A DNA stretch of 64,000 nt from assembly GCA_009781315.1 (NCBI GenBank), contig WQYI01000004.1, positions 59,767 through 123,766 on the forward strand, in the 5' to 3' direction. Shown here piece after piece: positions 34,075-43,650 of the stretch; within the stretch, counting starts at the first letter, position 1; every line of letters starts with the position of its first letter. Below the pieces are notes generated by a model. That model was not told the origin of the DNA. It saw only the letters and a program-made list of their open reading frames with translations, and searched no databases. The stretch comes from Candidatus Endomicrobium embiratermitis (lineage in GTDB: Bacteria; Elusimicrobiota; Endomicrobiia; Endomicrobiales; Endomicrobiaceae). Both the position numbers and the translations under genes were made by a program.

Positions 34075-35739
34075 TTATTTGTTTTTACAAGAATTAATTA
34101 AAGTTTTCGCGTGTTCTAACGCGTGAGGCGTGATATTTTCGCCGGATATCATTCTGGCGATTTCTTCTATATGTTCGGCTTCTGAAAGTATTTTGGCTTT
34201 GGTATAGGTCCTCGAGTTTTTGGTTTCTTTATATATTTTTATGTGGGTTTTTGCAAAAGCGCTGACTTGGGCAAGATGCGTGATTGAAAAAACCTGCTTT
34301 TTTTCCGCAAGCCGCGCGAGTTTTAAACCTATCTTTTCTCCGGTTTTTCCTCCTGTGCCCGTATCTATTTCGTCAAATATCGTTGTTTGGTCGTTTTCAA
34401 GCTTTGACGATAATTCTATCGCTAAAAGCACTCTGGACAATTCGCCTCCGGAAGCGGTGTTTCTTAACGGAAGTATTTTTTCGCCTTTGTTTGCGCAAAA
34501 CATAAAATCTATTAAATCGCAGCCGTTGGCCATTGCGTCTTTTTTGTCGAATTTAATTTCAAAAACCGCGTTTTTAATATCCAGCTCAAGTAAATTATTT
34601 TTCACTTTTTCTGAAAACGAAATCGCAGCTTTTTTACGTTTTTTGCTTATTTTTTCGCAGATTTCGTCCAGCTGTTTTGCTTTATCTTCAAGCTCTTTCT
34701 CAAGCTTTTCGGTATTATCATGACAGTCCTGAAACAGTTTTAATTCCTTCTCGATTTTATTTTTATAGTTTAAAATTTCAGGAATATTTGCTCCGTATTT
34801 TTTCTTTAACTTTTTTATAAGTTCGGATCTTTCAAGAGCTTCATTTAATTTTTCCGGATTTAAATCCGTTTTTGAAAGAATTTCTTCAACTTCCCTGTAA
34901 GCTTCTTCCGCCTGATAGTAAGACTGCTCTATAAGCGACAGAGCTTCGGAAGCATCGGAGCTGTAATTGTTTATTTGTTCTATATTTTTTTTTGCTTTTA
35001 AAATTCTGTTTAATGCGGAGTTTTCGTCAGAATATAACAGAGATACGATTTCTTCCGATAGCGAAGCTATTTTTTCCGCGTTTTTTAGTTTGAGAAGCTC
35101 TGTTTCAAGTTTTTCTTCTTCCTGATGCTCGAGATTCGCGTCGTCTATTTCTTTTAACTGAAAAGAATATAAATCTGTTTTTCTTGCCCTTTCCGCGTCC
35201 GAAAGATTCATATCTTCAAGTTTTGACTTAATATCTTTCAGTTGTTCGTATAAAGCGTTTGATTTTTCAAGCAGCGGGGCAATGTCTTCTGTTTCATTGT
35301 CTAAAATTTTAAGCTGGGTGTTTACGTCAAGGAGAGAATGCTTTTCATCCTGATTGTGAAAATCTATTAAAAAATTTCCGAGTTCCGAGAGAGTTGAAAT
35401 GTTTACCGGGGAATCATTTATAAAGGCTTTGCTTTTGCCCGTGTTTTCAACAGTCCTGCGGATTAAAATTGTATTATCGTTTGCGGGAATTGAAATATTG
35501 TCTAAAAAATCCGTAATTCTCTTGTCTTTATATTCAAAAGACGCCGCTATTGAGCAGATTGAACATCCGGAGCGTATTGCGGAAGAATCGGCGCGAGAGC
35601 CCGTTAAAAGTTCGATAGATTTTATGAGTATGGATTTTCCCGCACCTGTTTCGCCTGATATAACGGTAAACCCGCTGCTGAACTCAATATTTAAATCCTC
35701 AATTAAGGCATAGTTTTTAATGGTTAGATTTAATAACAT
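34075..35739 (-). CDS. recN: DNA repair protein RecN
   Basis: A 554-residue SMC-like ATPase for double-strand break repair. The N-terminal NLTIKNYALIEDLNIEF and Walker A GETGAGKS (29-36) are diagnostic. A long coiled coil fills about residues 160-370. The C-terminal half has TASGGELSRVLLAIEL (ABC signature) and FDEIDTGTGGKTG (Walker B). It lies convergent to pilin 2. Length is typical. A heptad tract separates it from nadK downstream in the genome, which is upstream on this strand. Confidence 0.96.
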   Translation of the reverse strand: MLLNLTIKNYALIEDLNIEFSSGFTVISGETGAGKSILIKSIELLTGSRADSSAIRSGCSICSIAASFEYKDKRITDFLDNISIPANDNTILIRRTVENTGKSKAFINDSPVNISTLSELGNFLIDFHNQDEKHSLLDVNTQLKILDNETEDIAPLLEKSNALYEQLKDIKSKLEDMNLSDAERARKTDLYSFQLKEIDDANLEHQEEEKLETELLKLKNAEKIASLSEEIVSLLYSDENSALNRILKAKKNIEQINNYSSDASEALSLIEQSYYQAEEAYREVEEILSKTDLNPEKLNEALERSELIKKLKKKYGANIPEILNYKNKIEKELKLFQDCHDNTEKLEKELEDKAKQLDEICEKISKKRKKAAISFSEKVKNNLLELDIKNAVFEIKFDKKDAMANGCDLIDFMFCANKGEKILPLRNTASGGELSRVLLAIELSSKLENDQTTIFDEIDTGTGGKTGEKIGLKLARLAEKKQVFSITHLAQVSAFAKTHIKIYKETKNSRTYTKAKILSEAEHIEEIARMISGENITPHALEHAKTLINSCKNK

Positions 35740-35760
35740 AAATTATTGGTTTTGCCTTTA

Positions 35761-35795
35761 TTTTCACTTTTCTCTTTCAACTTTTCACTCTGCCG
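35761..35795. repeat. heptad tract (F) between recN and nadK
   Basis: TTTTCAC, TTTTCTC, TTTCAAC, TTTTCAC. A one-armed copy of the intergenic element family. Confidence 0.65.
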
Positions 35796-35798
35796 TTT

Positions 35799-36620
35799 TC
35801 AAACTCCCCAGTGCAGCTTCTTTTTCAAAGTTTCAAAATAAGATTTGCTTCCGTTTTTTATGAGTTTTAACGGTTTTTTGTAAAGCGAAAATTTGACTTT
35901 GCTTGCGTTTGTAAGCGAGTAATTTTCCTGACCGTCTATAGACAATAAAATTTTTCCGTTATTGTGTTTGTTTTTTGCGGACAACGCTATGTTGTTTTTG
36001 TCTGATAGTATCATAGGCCTTTGCGTCAGCGTGTGCGGGGAAATAGGGGTGATTATAAAAACAGGGAGATTCGGATAGACTATAGGTCCGGACGCGGCAA
36101 GGGAGTACGCGGTCGAACCGGTCGGCGTTGCCATTATCATTCCGTCGCATTTGTATTCGGCCGTAAATTCTTTGTCCGTGCTTACGTCAACGGTAATAAG
36201 TTTTCCGCCGGACAATGCCCGGATAACGCAGTCGTTTGCGGCTATAGTTTTGATTTTTTTGCCGTTATATGTAAATTCTGCCGAAAGTAAAACTCTTTTT
36301 TCAAACCTTATGCCTGTTTTAAATATATTGTTGAGCAGCGCGAATATTTCGTTTGTGTCCGTGTCTGTTAAAAAACCCAAAGATCCCAGATTTATGCCTT
36401 TTACCGGCACGCCCAAAGGCGAGAAAGTCCTTATAACCTTTAGCATTGTCCCGTCGCCGCCTATTGATAAAACAAAATCGGTTTTTTTTGGTTTTACGGA
36501 TAAAGAATCGCTTACAAAAACCCGGCATTTATTGTTTTTTAGCCAAGCCGCGACTTCAGACGCAAGTTTTTTTGCGTTTGGCTTATTCTTATTGTAAATT
36601 ATACCTGCGCTGTATTTCAT
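35799..36620 (-). CDS. nadK: NAD kinase
   Basis: A 273-residue ATP-NAD kinase that makes NADP. The start at 36620 ([10 protein letters not shown]) is chosen since family proteins begin here; the frame extends 66 bases upstream through low-complexity sequence. [14 protein letters not shown] is the diphosphate motif, [12 protein letters not shown] and NDCVIR follow, and [21 protein letters not shown] is the NAD-binding signature. recN is the next gene on the strand, an order seen in many bacteria. It is transcribed divergently from paaK across an AT-rich gap. Confidence 0.95.
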   Translation of the reverse strand: MKYSAGIIYNKNKPNAKKLASEVAAWLKNNKCRVFVSDSLSVKPKKTDFVLSIGGDGTMLKVIRTFSPLGVPVKGINLGSLGFLTDTDTNEIFALLNNIFKTGIRFEKRVLLSAEFTYNGKKIKTIAANDCVIRALSGGKLITVDVSTDKEFTAEYKCDGMIMATPTGSTAYSLAASGPIVYPNLPVFIITPISPHTLTQRPMILSDKNNIALSAKNKHNNGKILLSIDGQENYSLTNASKVKFSLYKKPLKLIKNGSKSYFETLKKKLHWGV

Positions 36621-36699
36621 AGTTATTTCCAATTTGCTATAATTATCAATATTTATAATTATATAAAATAAACATTTTTTAAACAAAAGAAGAGGGCAT

Positions 36700-37983
36700 A
36701 TGTTTTGGCAAAAAGATATAGAAACCGCAGACCGCAGCGAAATCGAAAAGCTTCAGCTTAAAATGCTTAACAACACCATAGAGCGCGCGAAAAAATCAAA
36801 ATTTTACGGTGGAAAACTTAAAAATATTCAAAACATTAAAGATATAAAACAGATTAAAGATTTGCCTTTTACTACAAAAGAAGATTTGCGTTCGGGCTTT
36901 CCGTACGATTTTTTATGCGTTGATTTGGGCGAAGCCGTAAGGCTGCATTCTTCTTCAGGAACTACGGGAAATCCTACGGTCGTGTATCATACGGCTCAGG
37001 ATTTGTCAAACTGGGCTGATATTTCCGCAAGATGCATGTACACTGCCGGAGCAAGAAAAAACGATATTTTTCAGAATACTATGGGATACGGGCTTTTTAC
37101 GGGCGGGCTCGGGTTTCATTACGGCGCGGAAAAACTCGGAATGCTGACTATTCCGATAGGCCCCGGAAACAGCAAAAGGCAGATATGGTTTATGAAAAGC
37201 TTCGGAACAACCGTGGTGCATATACTTCCGAGCTATGCCGTAAGATTGTATCACGCAATGATTGAAAACGGAGTCGACCCGAAAAAAGATTTAAATCTCA
37301 AAATATTTTTTCTCGGGGCGGAACCTCACACCGAAGAATTGCGCAGGGAAATACAGGGCTTTTACGGTCTAAAAGCTTTTAATTCTTACGGGCTTTCCGA
37401 GATAAGCGGTCCCGGAGTGGCTTTTGAATGCGACAAACAAAACGGTATGCACATTTGGGAAGATTTTGTTATACCGGAAATTGTAAATCCGGATACGTTT
37501 GAAGTTTTGCCCGACGGAGAAGAAGGCGAACTTGTTTTGACCGCTATCAACAGGCAGGCTATGCCCGTAATAAGATACAGGACAAGAGACCTGACAAAAA
37601 TAATTCCGGAACTTTGTTCCTGCGGAAGAACTCACAGGAGAATCGCGCGTATAAAGGGCAGAACGGACGATATGATGATAATAAACGGCGTCAATATTTT
37701 CCCGATACAGATAGAAAAAACCATTATGGATATTCCGGAAGCAAGCAAAAACTATATAATCGAAATAATCAAACAGAATTATATGGACAAGCTCAATATT
37801 AAAATAGAAATAAATGACAACACTTTCGGGGGAACTTTGCAGGAGCTGGAAAAATTAAAATCCAAGATAGAAGCAAAGATTAAAGAAGAAACCGGAGTTT
37901 CGCCAAATGTTAATTTTGTAGACAGGGGAAGTCTGCCTGTAAGCGAAGGGAAAGCGAAAAGAGTCTACGACTTAAGAAATTAG
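36700..37983 (+). CDS. paaK: phenylacetate-CoA ligase family protein
   Basis: A 427-residue adenylate-forming enzyme. [17 protein letters not shown] is the AMP/phosphate loop, and [25 protein letters not shown] and [18 protein letters not shown] are the later core motifs. In anaerobes PaaK-ACT pairs usually accompany indolepyruvate ferredoxin oxidoreductase and activate aryl acids from aromatic amino acids. That oxidoreductase is not in this window. AGAGGG precedes the ATG. It is followed after 13 bases by an ACT-domain gene and likely cotranscribed with it. The precise aryl acid is unknown. Confidence 0.9.
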   Translation: MFWQKDIETADRSEIEKLQLKMLNNTIERAKKSKFYGGKLKNIQNIKDIKQIKDLPFTTKEDLRSGFPYDFLCVDLGEAVRLHSSSGTTGNPTVVYHTAQDLSNWADISARCMYTAGARKNDIFQNTMGYGLFTGGLGFHYGAEKLGMLTIPIGPGNSKRQIWFMKSFGTTVVHILPSYAVRLYHAMIENGVDPKKDLNLKIFFLGAEPHTEELRREIQGFYGLKAFNSYGLSEISGPGVAFECDKQNGMHIWEDFVIPEIVNPDTFEVLPDGEEGELVLTAINRQAMPVIRYRTRDLTKIIPELCSCGRTHRRIARIKGRTDDMMIINGVNIFPIQIEKTIMDIPEASKNYIIEIIKQNYMDKLNIKIEINDNTFGGTLQELEKLKSKIEAKIKEETGVSPNVNFVDRGSLPVSEGKAKRVYDLRN

Positions 37984-37996
37984 GAAAGAGGTATTT

Positions 37997-38428
37997 ATGG
38001 CATATCATTTGTCTGTTTTTTTGGTGGAAAACAAGCCCGGCAAACTTGAGAAAATTACGAAAGTTCTTGATGACAACAAAATAAATTTGAGGGCGATGTC
38101 TTTGGCAAGCGCGGGAGATTTTGGCGTTGTGAAACTTCTCGTAAATGATCCGGACAAGGCTTACGACGAATTGAAAAAGCAGAATTTTACGGTTACAAAA
38201 AGAAAAATTACCGCGGTGGAAATAGACAATGTTCCGGGCGCTTTGCATAATATAATATCTAAATTTTCGCAAAGTAATATAAACGTGGAAGATTGTTACG
38301 GATTTTTGCTCGGAGACGGAAAAACGGCGGCTATTATTCTTGAAATCGAAAACAGGCCGGATATTGAGGATATTTTTAAAAACTTCGGACTAAACGTTTT
38401 GGATAAAGACAAAATATATAATTATTAA
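37997..38428 (+). CDS. tandem ACT-domain protein
   Basis: A 143-residue protein with two ACT domains (about 3-70 and 72-140). Each opens with a ligand-site pattern (VENKPGKLEKI and VDNVPGALHNI). ACT domains bind amino acids, and this stand-alone form commonly follows paaK, probably as a sensor of aromatic amino acids for the ligase. No catalytic residues are seen. GAAAGAGG lies before the ATG. Second gene of a two-gene operon. Confidence 0.88.
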   Translation: MAYHLSVFLVENKPGKLEKITKVLDDNKINLRAMSLASAGDFGVVKLLVNDPDKAYDELKKQNFTVTKRKITAVEIDNVPGALHNIISKFSQSNINVEDCYGFLLGDGKTAAIILEIENRPDIEDIFKNFGLNVLDKDKIYNY

Positions 38429-38441
38429 ATAAGACTTGTCT

Positions 38442-38514
38442 GTCATTCTGAATCCCGCAGGGGTGAAGAATCCACGCCATTAATAATTGGATACATTCGC
38501 TTCGCTCAGTATGA
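38442..38514. repeat. REPIN-like doublet before the symporter gene
   Basis: Begins GTCATTCTGAATCCCGCAGG and ends TTCGCTTCGCTCAGTATGAC, with ATTAATAATT at the centre. Confidence 0.75.
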
Positions 38515-38538
38515 CATGCATGGTCAAAGGACAAAAAA

Positions 38539-39999
38539 ATGATTTCTGTAATGCTTATTTCGGTATTCATAATAGTGATGATAGCGGCCGGTTTCTGGGG
38601 AATGAAAAAAACAAAAACCCTCAATGATTTTTTTATCGGTTCAAGAAAAATCGGTCCGTGGATTTCGGCTTTTGCCTACGGAGTGACTTATTTTTCGGCT
38701 GTTGTTTTCATAGGTTTTGCCGGAAAACTCGGCTGGGTTTACGGTTTAAACGCTTTATGGATAGCAGCCGGGAACGCTTTTATCGGCGCGTTTTTGGCAT
38801 GGATTGTTTTAGGCAAAAGAACCAGAAGAATGACTCAAAATCTCGACGTGGTCACAATGCCGGAATTTCTTCAGGAGAGATACGGCGGAAAATATTTTAA
38901 GATAATCGCCGCGACCGTAATTTTTTTATTTTTGCTTCCTTACGCGGCTTCGATTTTTAAAGGTCTGGGTTATATGTTTGAAGTAAATTTTCACATCTCT
39001 TTCGATTTAGCTCTTTTGATTATGGTAATCATTACCGGCATATATTTGATTTTGGGAGGTTATTTTGCCGTAACAATAACCGATTTTATCCAGGGCTTTA
39101 TAATGATTGCCGGCGCGTTAACTATGGTAATTATACTTACGGGGAAAGCCGGCGGTTTTATTTCGTCAATCAACCAGATTTCAACAAATTATTTTGAGCA
39201 TGTGTCTTCGCACGGTTCTCCAAATTATCTTATGCTTGGAGCTTTGATATTTATGACTTCTTTCGGAGTTTGGGGAATGCCTCAGATGGTGCAGAAATTT
39301 TACTCGATAAAAGACGAAAAAGTAATTAACATTGCGGCTTATGTAACGCTGGGCATAGCTCTGATAATTTCTATGTGCGCTTATTTTAACGGAGCGTTAT
39401 TACACGTATTTTTTGACGCACCGCTTTTAACGGCGTCGGGAAAACCTGACTTTGACGCTATGATTCCGGAACTTTTACTGAAACATCTGCCGTCAGGGGT
39501 TATGGCGGTAATTTTGCTTCTGATACTTTCTGCTTCGATGTCAACGCTTGCCGCTTTGGTTTTGGTTTCCGCGTCAAGCATCGCGATAGATTTGTATAAA
39601 GGGCATGTTAATCCTAATATATCCAAAAGCAATTCGGTTTTTATGATGCGTTTTTTAAGCGGTCTTTTTATTTTGATATCTTATTTTATTGCCAGATATG
39701 AAGTTTCTATAATAATAACTTTGATGTCTCTTTCATGGGGGGTTATCGCCGGAGGTTTTCTGGCGCCTTATATGTACGGATTATTCTGGAAAAGAGCGAC
39801 TTTAGCGGGGGCAAAAGCCGGAATGTTTACTGGAATGTTTCTTGCGATATTTTTATTTTACGCGTTAGGCGCCGCAAAAGCGCCTTTGGCGGCAAGCATA
39901 GCGATGATAGTTCCTTTTGCCGTTGTTCCGCTTGTCAGTATTTTTACGAAGAAGCCAAGCGAGAAAATAATAAATAAAGCGTTTGGAAAGGTAGAGTGA
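38539..39999 (+). CDS. sodium:solute symporter (SSS/PutP family)
   Basis: A 486-residue inner-membrane protein with about 13 hydrophobic segments. The first loop NDFFIGSRKIGPWISAFAYGVTYFSAV and the FIGFAGKLGWVYG segment fit the LeuT-fold SSS family. GMPQMVQKFYSIKDEK and LILSASMSTLAALVLVSASS are also typical (the latter contributes to the Na2 site). PutP-type proteins import proline, pantothenate or other organic solutes with Na+, and the substrate cannot be read here. No transport partner genes are adjacent. Confidence 0.9.
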   Translation: MISVMLISVFIIVMIAAGFWGMKKTKTLNDFFIGSRKIGPWISAFAYGVTYFSAVVFIGFAGKLGWVYGLNALWIAAGNAFIGAFLAWIVLGKRTRRMTQNLDVVTMPEFLQERYGGKYFKIIAATVIFLFLLPYAASIFKGLGYMFEVNFHISFDLALLIMVIITGIYLILGGYFAVTITDFIQGFIMIAGALTMVIILTGKAGGFISSINQISTNYFEHVSSHGSPNYLMLGALIFMTSFGVWGMPQMVQKFYSIKDEKVINIAAYVTLGIALIISMCAYFNGALLHVFFDAPLLTASGKPDFDAMIPELLLKHLPSGVMAVILLLILSASMSTLAALVLVSASSIAIDLYKGHVNPNISKSNSVFMMRFLSGLFILISYFIARYEVSIIITLMSLSWGVIAGGFLAPYMYGLFWKRATLAGAKAGMFTGMFLAIFLFYALGAAKAPLAASIAMIVPFAVVPLVSIFTKKPSEKIINKAFGKVE

Positions 40000-40041
40000 A
40001 GCGTGGAGTCTGCGAATTTGCAGTTAAATAGGAAATAAAAA

Positions 40042-40710
40042 ATGAAAAAAATTATTTTTGCCGTTTGTTTTATGTATATTTCAGTATTGGCTTTTGCCGA
40101 TGCCGTAAAAGACTGGTCTGATTATGAAGACGAACTGCGTAAAGGAAAACTAACCTCCGCAGAGGCAAGTTTTAAATCCGGAAAACTTATTCCTAAGCTT
40201 ACCGAAGAGTTAAAAGACCGGGGCATAACCGAGAATATCGAATGGACTTTTCCCGTATCCGGTTTTACTAAACGTAATGTCGCAAACGCGAAAAGAATTA
40301 CCGCCGCCATGAGTTCTTCTTTCAGTGAAACGAAATTTTTCGACGGGGACGAGTTTCTAGTTCAGCCTTATTTAAGGCTTTTTATAACCCCTGACAACTT
40401 AAAAAAGGATACGGTTTTAGAACCGGTTGATGTTGTCGCGGCAAATAACGCCGTAGTAGTATATGTTAAAAAAGGTGCCTTGAATTCTCCCGGAGGGAAT
40501 TCAGTCTGGCTTTATAACCCTGAGCAAAATTTCTTCATTTATTACGGTATTCTGAGAACTGTAAACGTAAATCTCGGAGACATAGTTTCTGCTGGAGACA
40601 AAATCGGCAGTATTAAGCCGGTTAAAAAAGGTTATGAATTGAATTTTGCGGTATTGGTGCACAGTGACGAAACGTTTACTTTGTTTAATTATTTTAACGA
40701 AATGAAATAG
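40042..40710 (+). CDS. secreted degenerate M23-like (LytM-fold) protein
   Basis: A 222-residue protein with a signal peptide (1-18, ending AFA). The C-terminal half follows the pattern of M23 peptidases: VVAANNAVVVYVKKG, GNSVWLYNPEQNFFIYYGIL, VNVNLGDIVSAGDKIGSI, ELNFAVLVHSDE. The catalytic zinc ligands (HxxxD and the HxH pair) are missing, so it should be a catalytically dead LytM protein. Such proteins elsewhere bind peptidoglycan or activate amidases. The 3' end overlaps the convergent comEC gene by 17 bases. Confidence 0.65.
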   Translation: MKKIIFAVCFMYISVLAFADAVKDWSDYEDELRKGKLTSAEASFKSGKLIPKLTEELKDRGITENIEWTFPVSGFTKRNVANAKRITAAMSSSFSETKFFDGDEFLVQPYLRLFITPDNLKKDTVLEPVDVVAANNAVVVYVKKGALNSPGGNSVWLYNPEQNFFIYYGILRTVNVNLGDIVSAGDKIGSIKPVKKGYELNFAVLVHSDETFTLFNYFNEMK

Positions 40711-42349
40711 TAATATCTCTGTCTTTTAAGTCGTTTTTGATTTTGTCTTCATCAAAGCCCGCTGCGGTTATGCGGGCTTTTTTTATTCCAGAAAAAGCCA
40801 GAAACTGTTTAAAAGAATTTATGAAATTACGGTCGTAATACTTAGAACTGTTATATATTTCAAACCAATTATCTTTTCTGTGCCTTATATGTAAAACCGT
40901 TACGTTATTTCCTTCGTAAATCTGCGTAAATATCGTTTTTCTTTCCGAATACCGCGGAACAGCGATATAGCATAAATTAACAAACAGCAAAACCGACATG
41001 GCAATAAAACGCTTTTTACCTTTATAAAATCCCGCGGCAAACAGAAAAACAAAAAATAAAAATAACTGAAAAAGAGCGGGTTTTGGGACAATTGCTGAAG
41101 CATATTTTAATTTGCCGAAAAATAAAGCCGATGAAATTATAAAATATGAAACCGCCGAAATTGCCGCGGAAAATATAACTGCCCCATATGAAAAAATAAA
41201 TGTCATAAAATAAAATATCATCCCAGAGAATAAAATAACGCTTATAAGCGGAACAACTATTAAGTTTGCTATAAACGATATTATGGAAACTTTTCCGAAA
41301 TAATACATGATCACGGGAATAAGTAAAATTTGCGCGGAAATGGTAATGGACAGAACTTCGCAGAAAAACTTTAGTATTTTATTTTTAACTTTTCCGAAAA
41401 CTCTTAAAACAGGGCGGTAAAAACAAATTATTCCGGTTGTTGCCGCGTAAGACATTTGAAATGAAGCCGTGAAAAGCTGTTGCGGCTGAAAAAGCAAAAT
41501 TAAAACGGCTGATAACGCTATGGCGTTAAATATAAGAGGCTCTCGGTCAAGCGACAAAGAAATTAACGCGCAGGAAAACATTATTGCCGCTCGCATTGCC
41601 GGAGGATTGGCGCCGGTCGCAAGAGCGTATAAAAAAACAAACGGTATGGCTAAAAGAGAAGCTTTTTTCAGCGGCAGTCCGCAGAGTTTAAACAATGCTA
41701 AAAACACGGCTCCGATAAAACCCACATGCAGTCCGCTTACCACAAGCACGTGTATTACGCCTGCGTCGGAAAATGCCGTTTTTATATCGTTATCCAAAGC
41801 GGTTTTGTCTCCGATTATGATCGGTTTTAAAATATCAGAATTAGGCTTTTTAAAATAAGCGTCGATTTTATTTATGATATCCTGCTGTAATGCCAAAGCG
41901 GTTTTTTTTACCGGATTTGGTTTTGAGGTTATGTATTCAAAAGACGTAACATTTAATATCGTATATATCTCTTCTCTTGCCAGATAACTTTGATAATCGA
42001 AAACCAAAGGAAATACGGGTTTTTGCGGAATCTTTAGATTTCCTTCCAAAGAAACAATGTCTCCGTAAGACGCTTCGTATCCTTGAGGCATATTTACAAG
42101 TATTCTTTCCGAGGCGGGTAAAGTTTCTATTGTAGACGATTTTAATATAAATTTTTTGCCGGATTTTGTTATTCCGGGACGCGAAATGATTTTGCCTTCA
42201 ATGGTTACGGGTTTATTTTTATTCGCAAAATAGTAAAGGGTGCTTTGTCTCTCGGGTTTAAAAACACCTGCGGCGTTTGCAATAATAATATAAACGCAGT
42301 AAATAATTAGAAATGATATAATCGGTCTTTTAAAAAATAAATTTTTCAT
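40694..42349 (-). CDS. comEC: ComEC/Rec2-family DNA uptake channel, short form
   Basis: A 551-residue protein. The start MKNLFFKRPIISFLII at 42349 is preferred, since the frame further upstream (to 42499) is made of repeat sequence. An N-terminal OB-like DUF4131 region (about 35-140) is followed by a competence domain with VIHVLVVSGLHVGFIGAVFLAL, YALATGANPPAMRAAIMFSCALIS and many membrane helices. The C-terminal metallo-beta-lactamase domain of full-length ComEC (700-800 aa) is absent, leaving only about 75 soluble residues. It could still form the inner-membrane channel for transformation; its nuclease-like domain may be lost. Pilin-like genes are 7 kb away. Confidence 0.85.
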   Translation of the reverse strand: MKNLFFKRPIISFLIIYCVYIIIANAAGVFKPERQSTLYYFANKNKPVTIEGKIISRPGITKSGKKFILKSSTIETLPASERILVNMPQGYEASYGDIVSLEGNLKIPQKPVFPLVFDYQSYLAREEIYTILNVTSFEYITSKPNPVKKTALALQQDIINKIDAYFKKPNSDILKPIIIGDKTALDNDIKTAFSDAGVIHVLVVSGLHVGFIGAVFLALFKLCGLPLKKASLLAIPFVFLYALATGANPPAMRAAIMFSCALISLSLDREPLIFNAIALSAVLILLFQPQQLFTASFQMSYAATTGIICFYRPVLRVFGKVKNKILKFFCEVLSITISAQILLIPVIMYYFGKVSIISFIANLIVVPLISVILFSGMIFYFMTFIFSYGAVIFSAAISAVSYFIISSALFFGKLKYASAIVPKPALFQLFLFFVFLFAAGFYKGKKRFIAMSVLLFVNLCYIAVPRYSERKTIFTQIYEGNNVTVLHIRHRKDNWFEIYNSSKYYDRNFINSFKQFLAFSGIKKARITAAGFDEDKIKNDLKDRDITISFR

Positions 42350-42426
42350 GGCGTTCAATAACAAATGATGTGCGGATGCATGGACGCATAGAGGCATGGC
42401 AAAGGCAAAAATTCGCTGTTGTTTTC

Positions 42427-42540
42427 CTCGCCCCTTGCGGGGTGAGTGTGCGACGAATAAGGAGCACGAGCCACGAACGGGCGCGAGATGTGAGCGCACC
42501 GGAAGTAGCTCGACTACTTGGGTAGGGTGAGGGGTTGCCG
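42427..42540. repeat. composite repeat: CCTCGCCCCTTGCGGG element containing the 62-bp repeat, copy 2
   Basis: CCTCGCCCCTTGCGGGGTGAG opens it, the 62-bp repeat (42441-42502) follows, and GTGAGGGGTTGCCGTTGTC closes it. Copy 1 of the inner part is at 13749-13810. Confidence 0.75.
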
Positions 42541-42557
42541 TTGTCTGTTTTTAAATT

Positions 42558-43391
42558 TTATTGTTTCGCGTTGGGCATTGCAAGCATAACATTTTGTCCG
42601 TCGCCCATCATATAAACAGGCAGGCGCCCGTCCCATTTTTCAATCCATTTAAGTCCTATGACTTCTTTATTTACCGATTGTTTCAAAAGCTGCTGTTTTT
42701 GTGCTTCGGCTTCGGCAAGAAGTATCTGTCTTTTCTTTTCTTCTTCAGCCTGCATTCTTTGATATTCCGCTTTTTTCACTTTTTGCTCTTCTATTTGTTT
42801 TTCTTCGACAACTCTGTTGAATTCGTTTGAAAAATCTATATTTGTTATGTTTACGCTTTCTATTATAATATTGTACGGAGCAAGCTTTTGCACAAGCCTT
42901 TCTTCTATAGCCGCTCTCAAATTTTCGCGCTCGACTACGACCATTTCAACGGGAAGTTTTGAAATTGCGGCTTTTGCGGCTTCCTGTACCGCCGGCTCTA
43001 TAACTTTATATACATAATCGCTGCCGATATTTGTATGTATATCGTTGACTTTGGTGTAATCCGGCCTGAAATTTACGACTATAATGGCATGCACTGCCTG
43101 TAAATCTTTTGACGCAGAGTTTGCCTTGAATTCCTGCCTTTGCGTTTTTACATCATAATTTACGACTCTGTGAATGACGGGAATTTTCCAATAAGTTCCC
43201 CTTGGAAAAGATTCGGTTTGTCCGCTTATGATATTGATACGCACGCCCACGTAACCTACGGGAACGGTAAAGAAACTTCCTAAAACCAGTCCTACAAAAG
43301 CCAAAATTGCGACGGCTATAATAAGAGTCTTAACTATCTTTTTTGCTTCACCCGCATTAAAAGACGGGATTTCCGCTTTGTAAACGCTCAT
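42558..43391 (-). CDS. SPFH/prohibitin-family membrane protein (HflC-like)
   Basis: A 277-residue protein with one N-terminal transmembrane helix (about 20-44: KTLIIAVAILAFVGLVLGSFF) and an SPFH domain (GYVGVRINIISGQ...AVQEAAKAAISKLPVEMVVVERENLRAAIEERL). A charged coiled coil follows (EFNRVVEEKQIEEQKVKKAEYQRMQAEEEKKRQILLAEAEAQ). Prohibitin-like proteins form membrane ring scaffolds and modulate FtsH-type proteases. No hflK or ftsH is adjacent. GGAG precedes the ATG and an octad repeat lies in the upstream gap. Confidence 0.88.
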   Translation of the reverse strand: MSVYKAEIPSFNAGEAKKIVKTLIIAVAILAFVGLVLGSFFTVPVGYVGVRINIISGQTESFPRGTYWKIPVIHRVVNYDVKTQRQEFKANSASKDLQAVHAIIVVNFRPDYTKVNDIHTNIGSDYVYKVIEPAVQEAAKAAISKLPVEMVVVERENLRAAIEERLVQKLAPYNIIIESVNITNIDFSNEFNRVVEEKQIEEQKVKKAEYQRMQAEEEKKRQILLAEAEAQKQQLLKQSVNKEVIGLKWIEKWDGRLPVYMMGDGQNVMLAMPNAKQ

Positions 43392-43407
43392 GATAATCTC
43401 CTTTTTT

Positions 43408-43500
43408 GGAAGTTGAGAAGCTGAGAAGTTGGGAAGTTGAGCAACAACAAAAAAAGTCTTTGCCTTTGCTCAGTTTCTCAGCTGCCCAGCTTCTCAACTT
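43408..43500. repeat. octad-armed inverted element (G)
   Basis: Here the arm period is 8 bp: GAAGTTGA, GAAGCTGA, GAAGTTGG, GAAGTTGA on the left and GTTTCTCA, GCTGCCCA, GCTTCTCA on the right. Otherwise it is built like the 7-bp elements. Confidence 0.8.
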
Positions 43501-43574
43501 CTGTAACTAAATTATATCAAAATACTTTTAAAAGTAGTATAATTGACAAAAGAAAGTTTTAGATCCTATCTTTT

Positions 43575-43635
43575 GTCATCCCCGAGTGCCTTAAGAGTTT
43601 TTTCAAAACTCTGCCTTCGGCAGTACGGGGATCCA
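43575..43635. repeat. single REP-like module with two nested hairpins, inverted copy
   Basis: GTCATCCCCGAGTGCCTTAA ... CAGTACGGGGATCCA, the reverse complement of 28879-28939 with few differences. It ends 16 bases before thiL. Confidence 0.85.
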
Positions 43636-43650
43636 ATTTGTGAGTATTCT

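Noticed and set aside
34220..34723. 167-aa plus-strand ORF opposite recN
   Set aside because: Shadow of the recN coding frame. RecN motifs are intact on the minus strand.
42350..42499. N-terminal extension of comEC
   Set aside because: The extra 50 codons are translations of the 62-bp dispersed repeat and flanking element, with no conserved residues.
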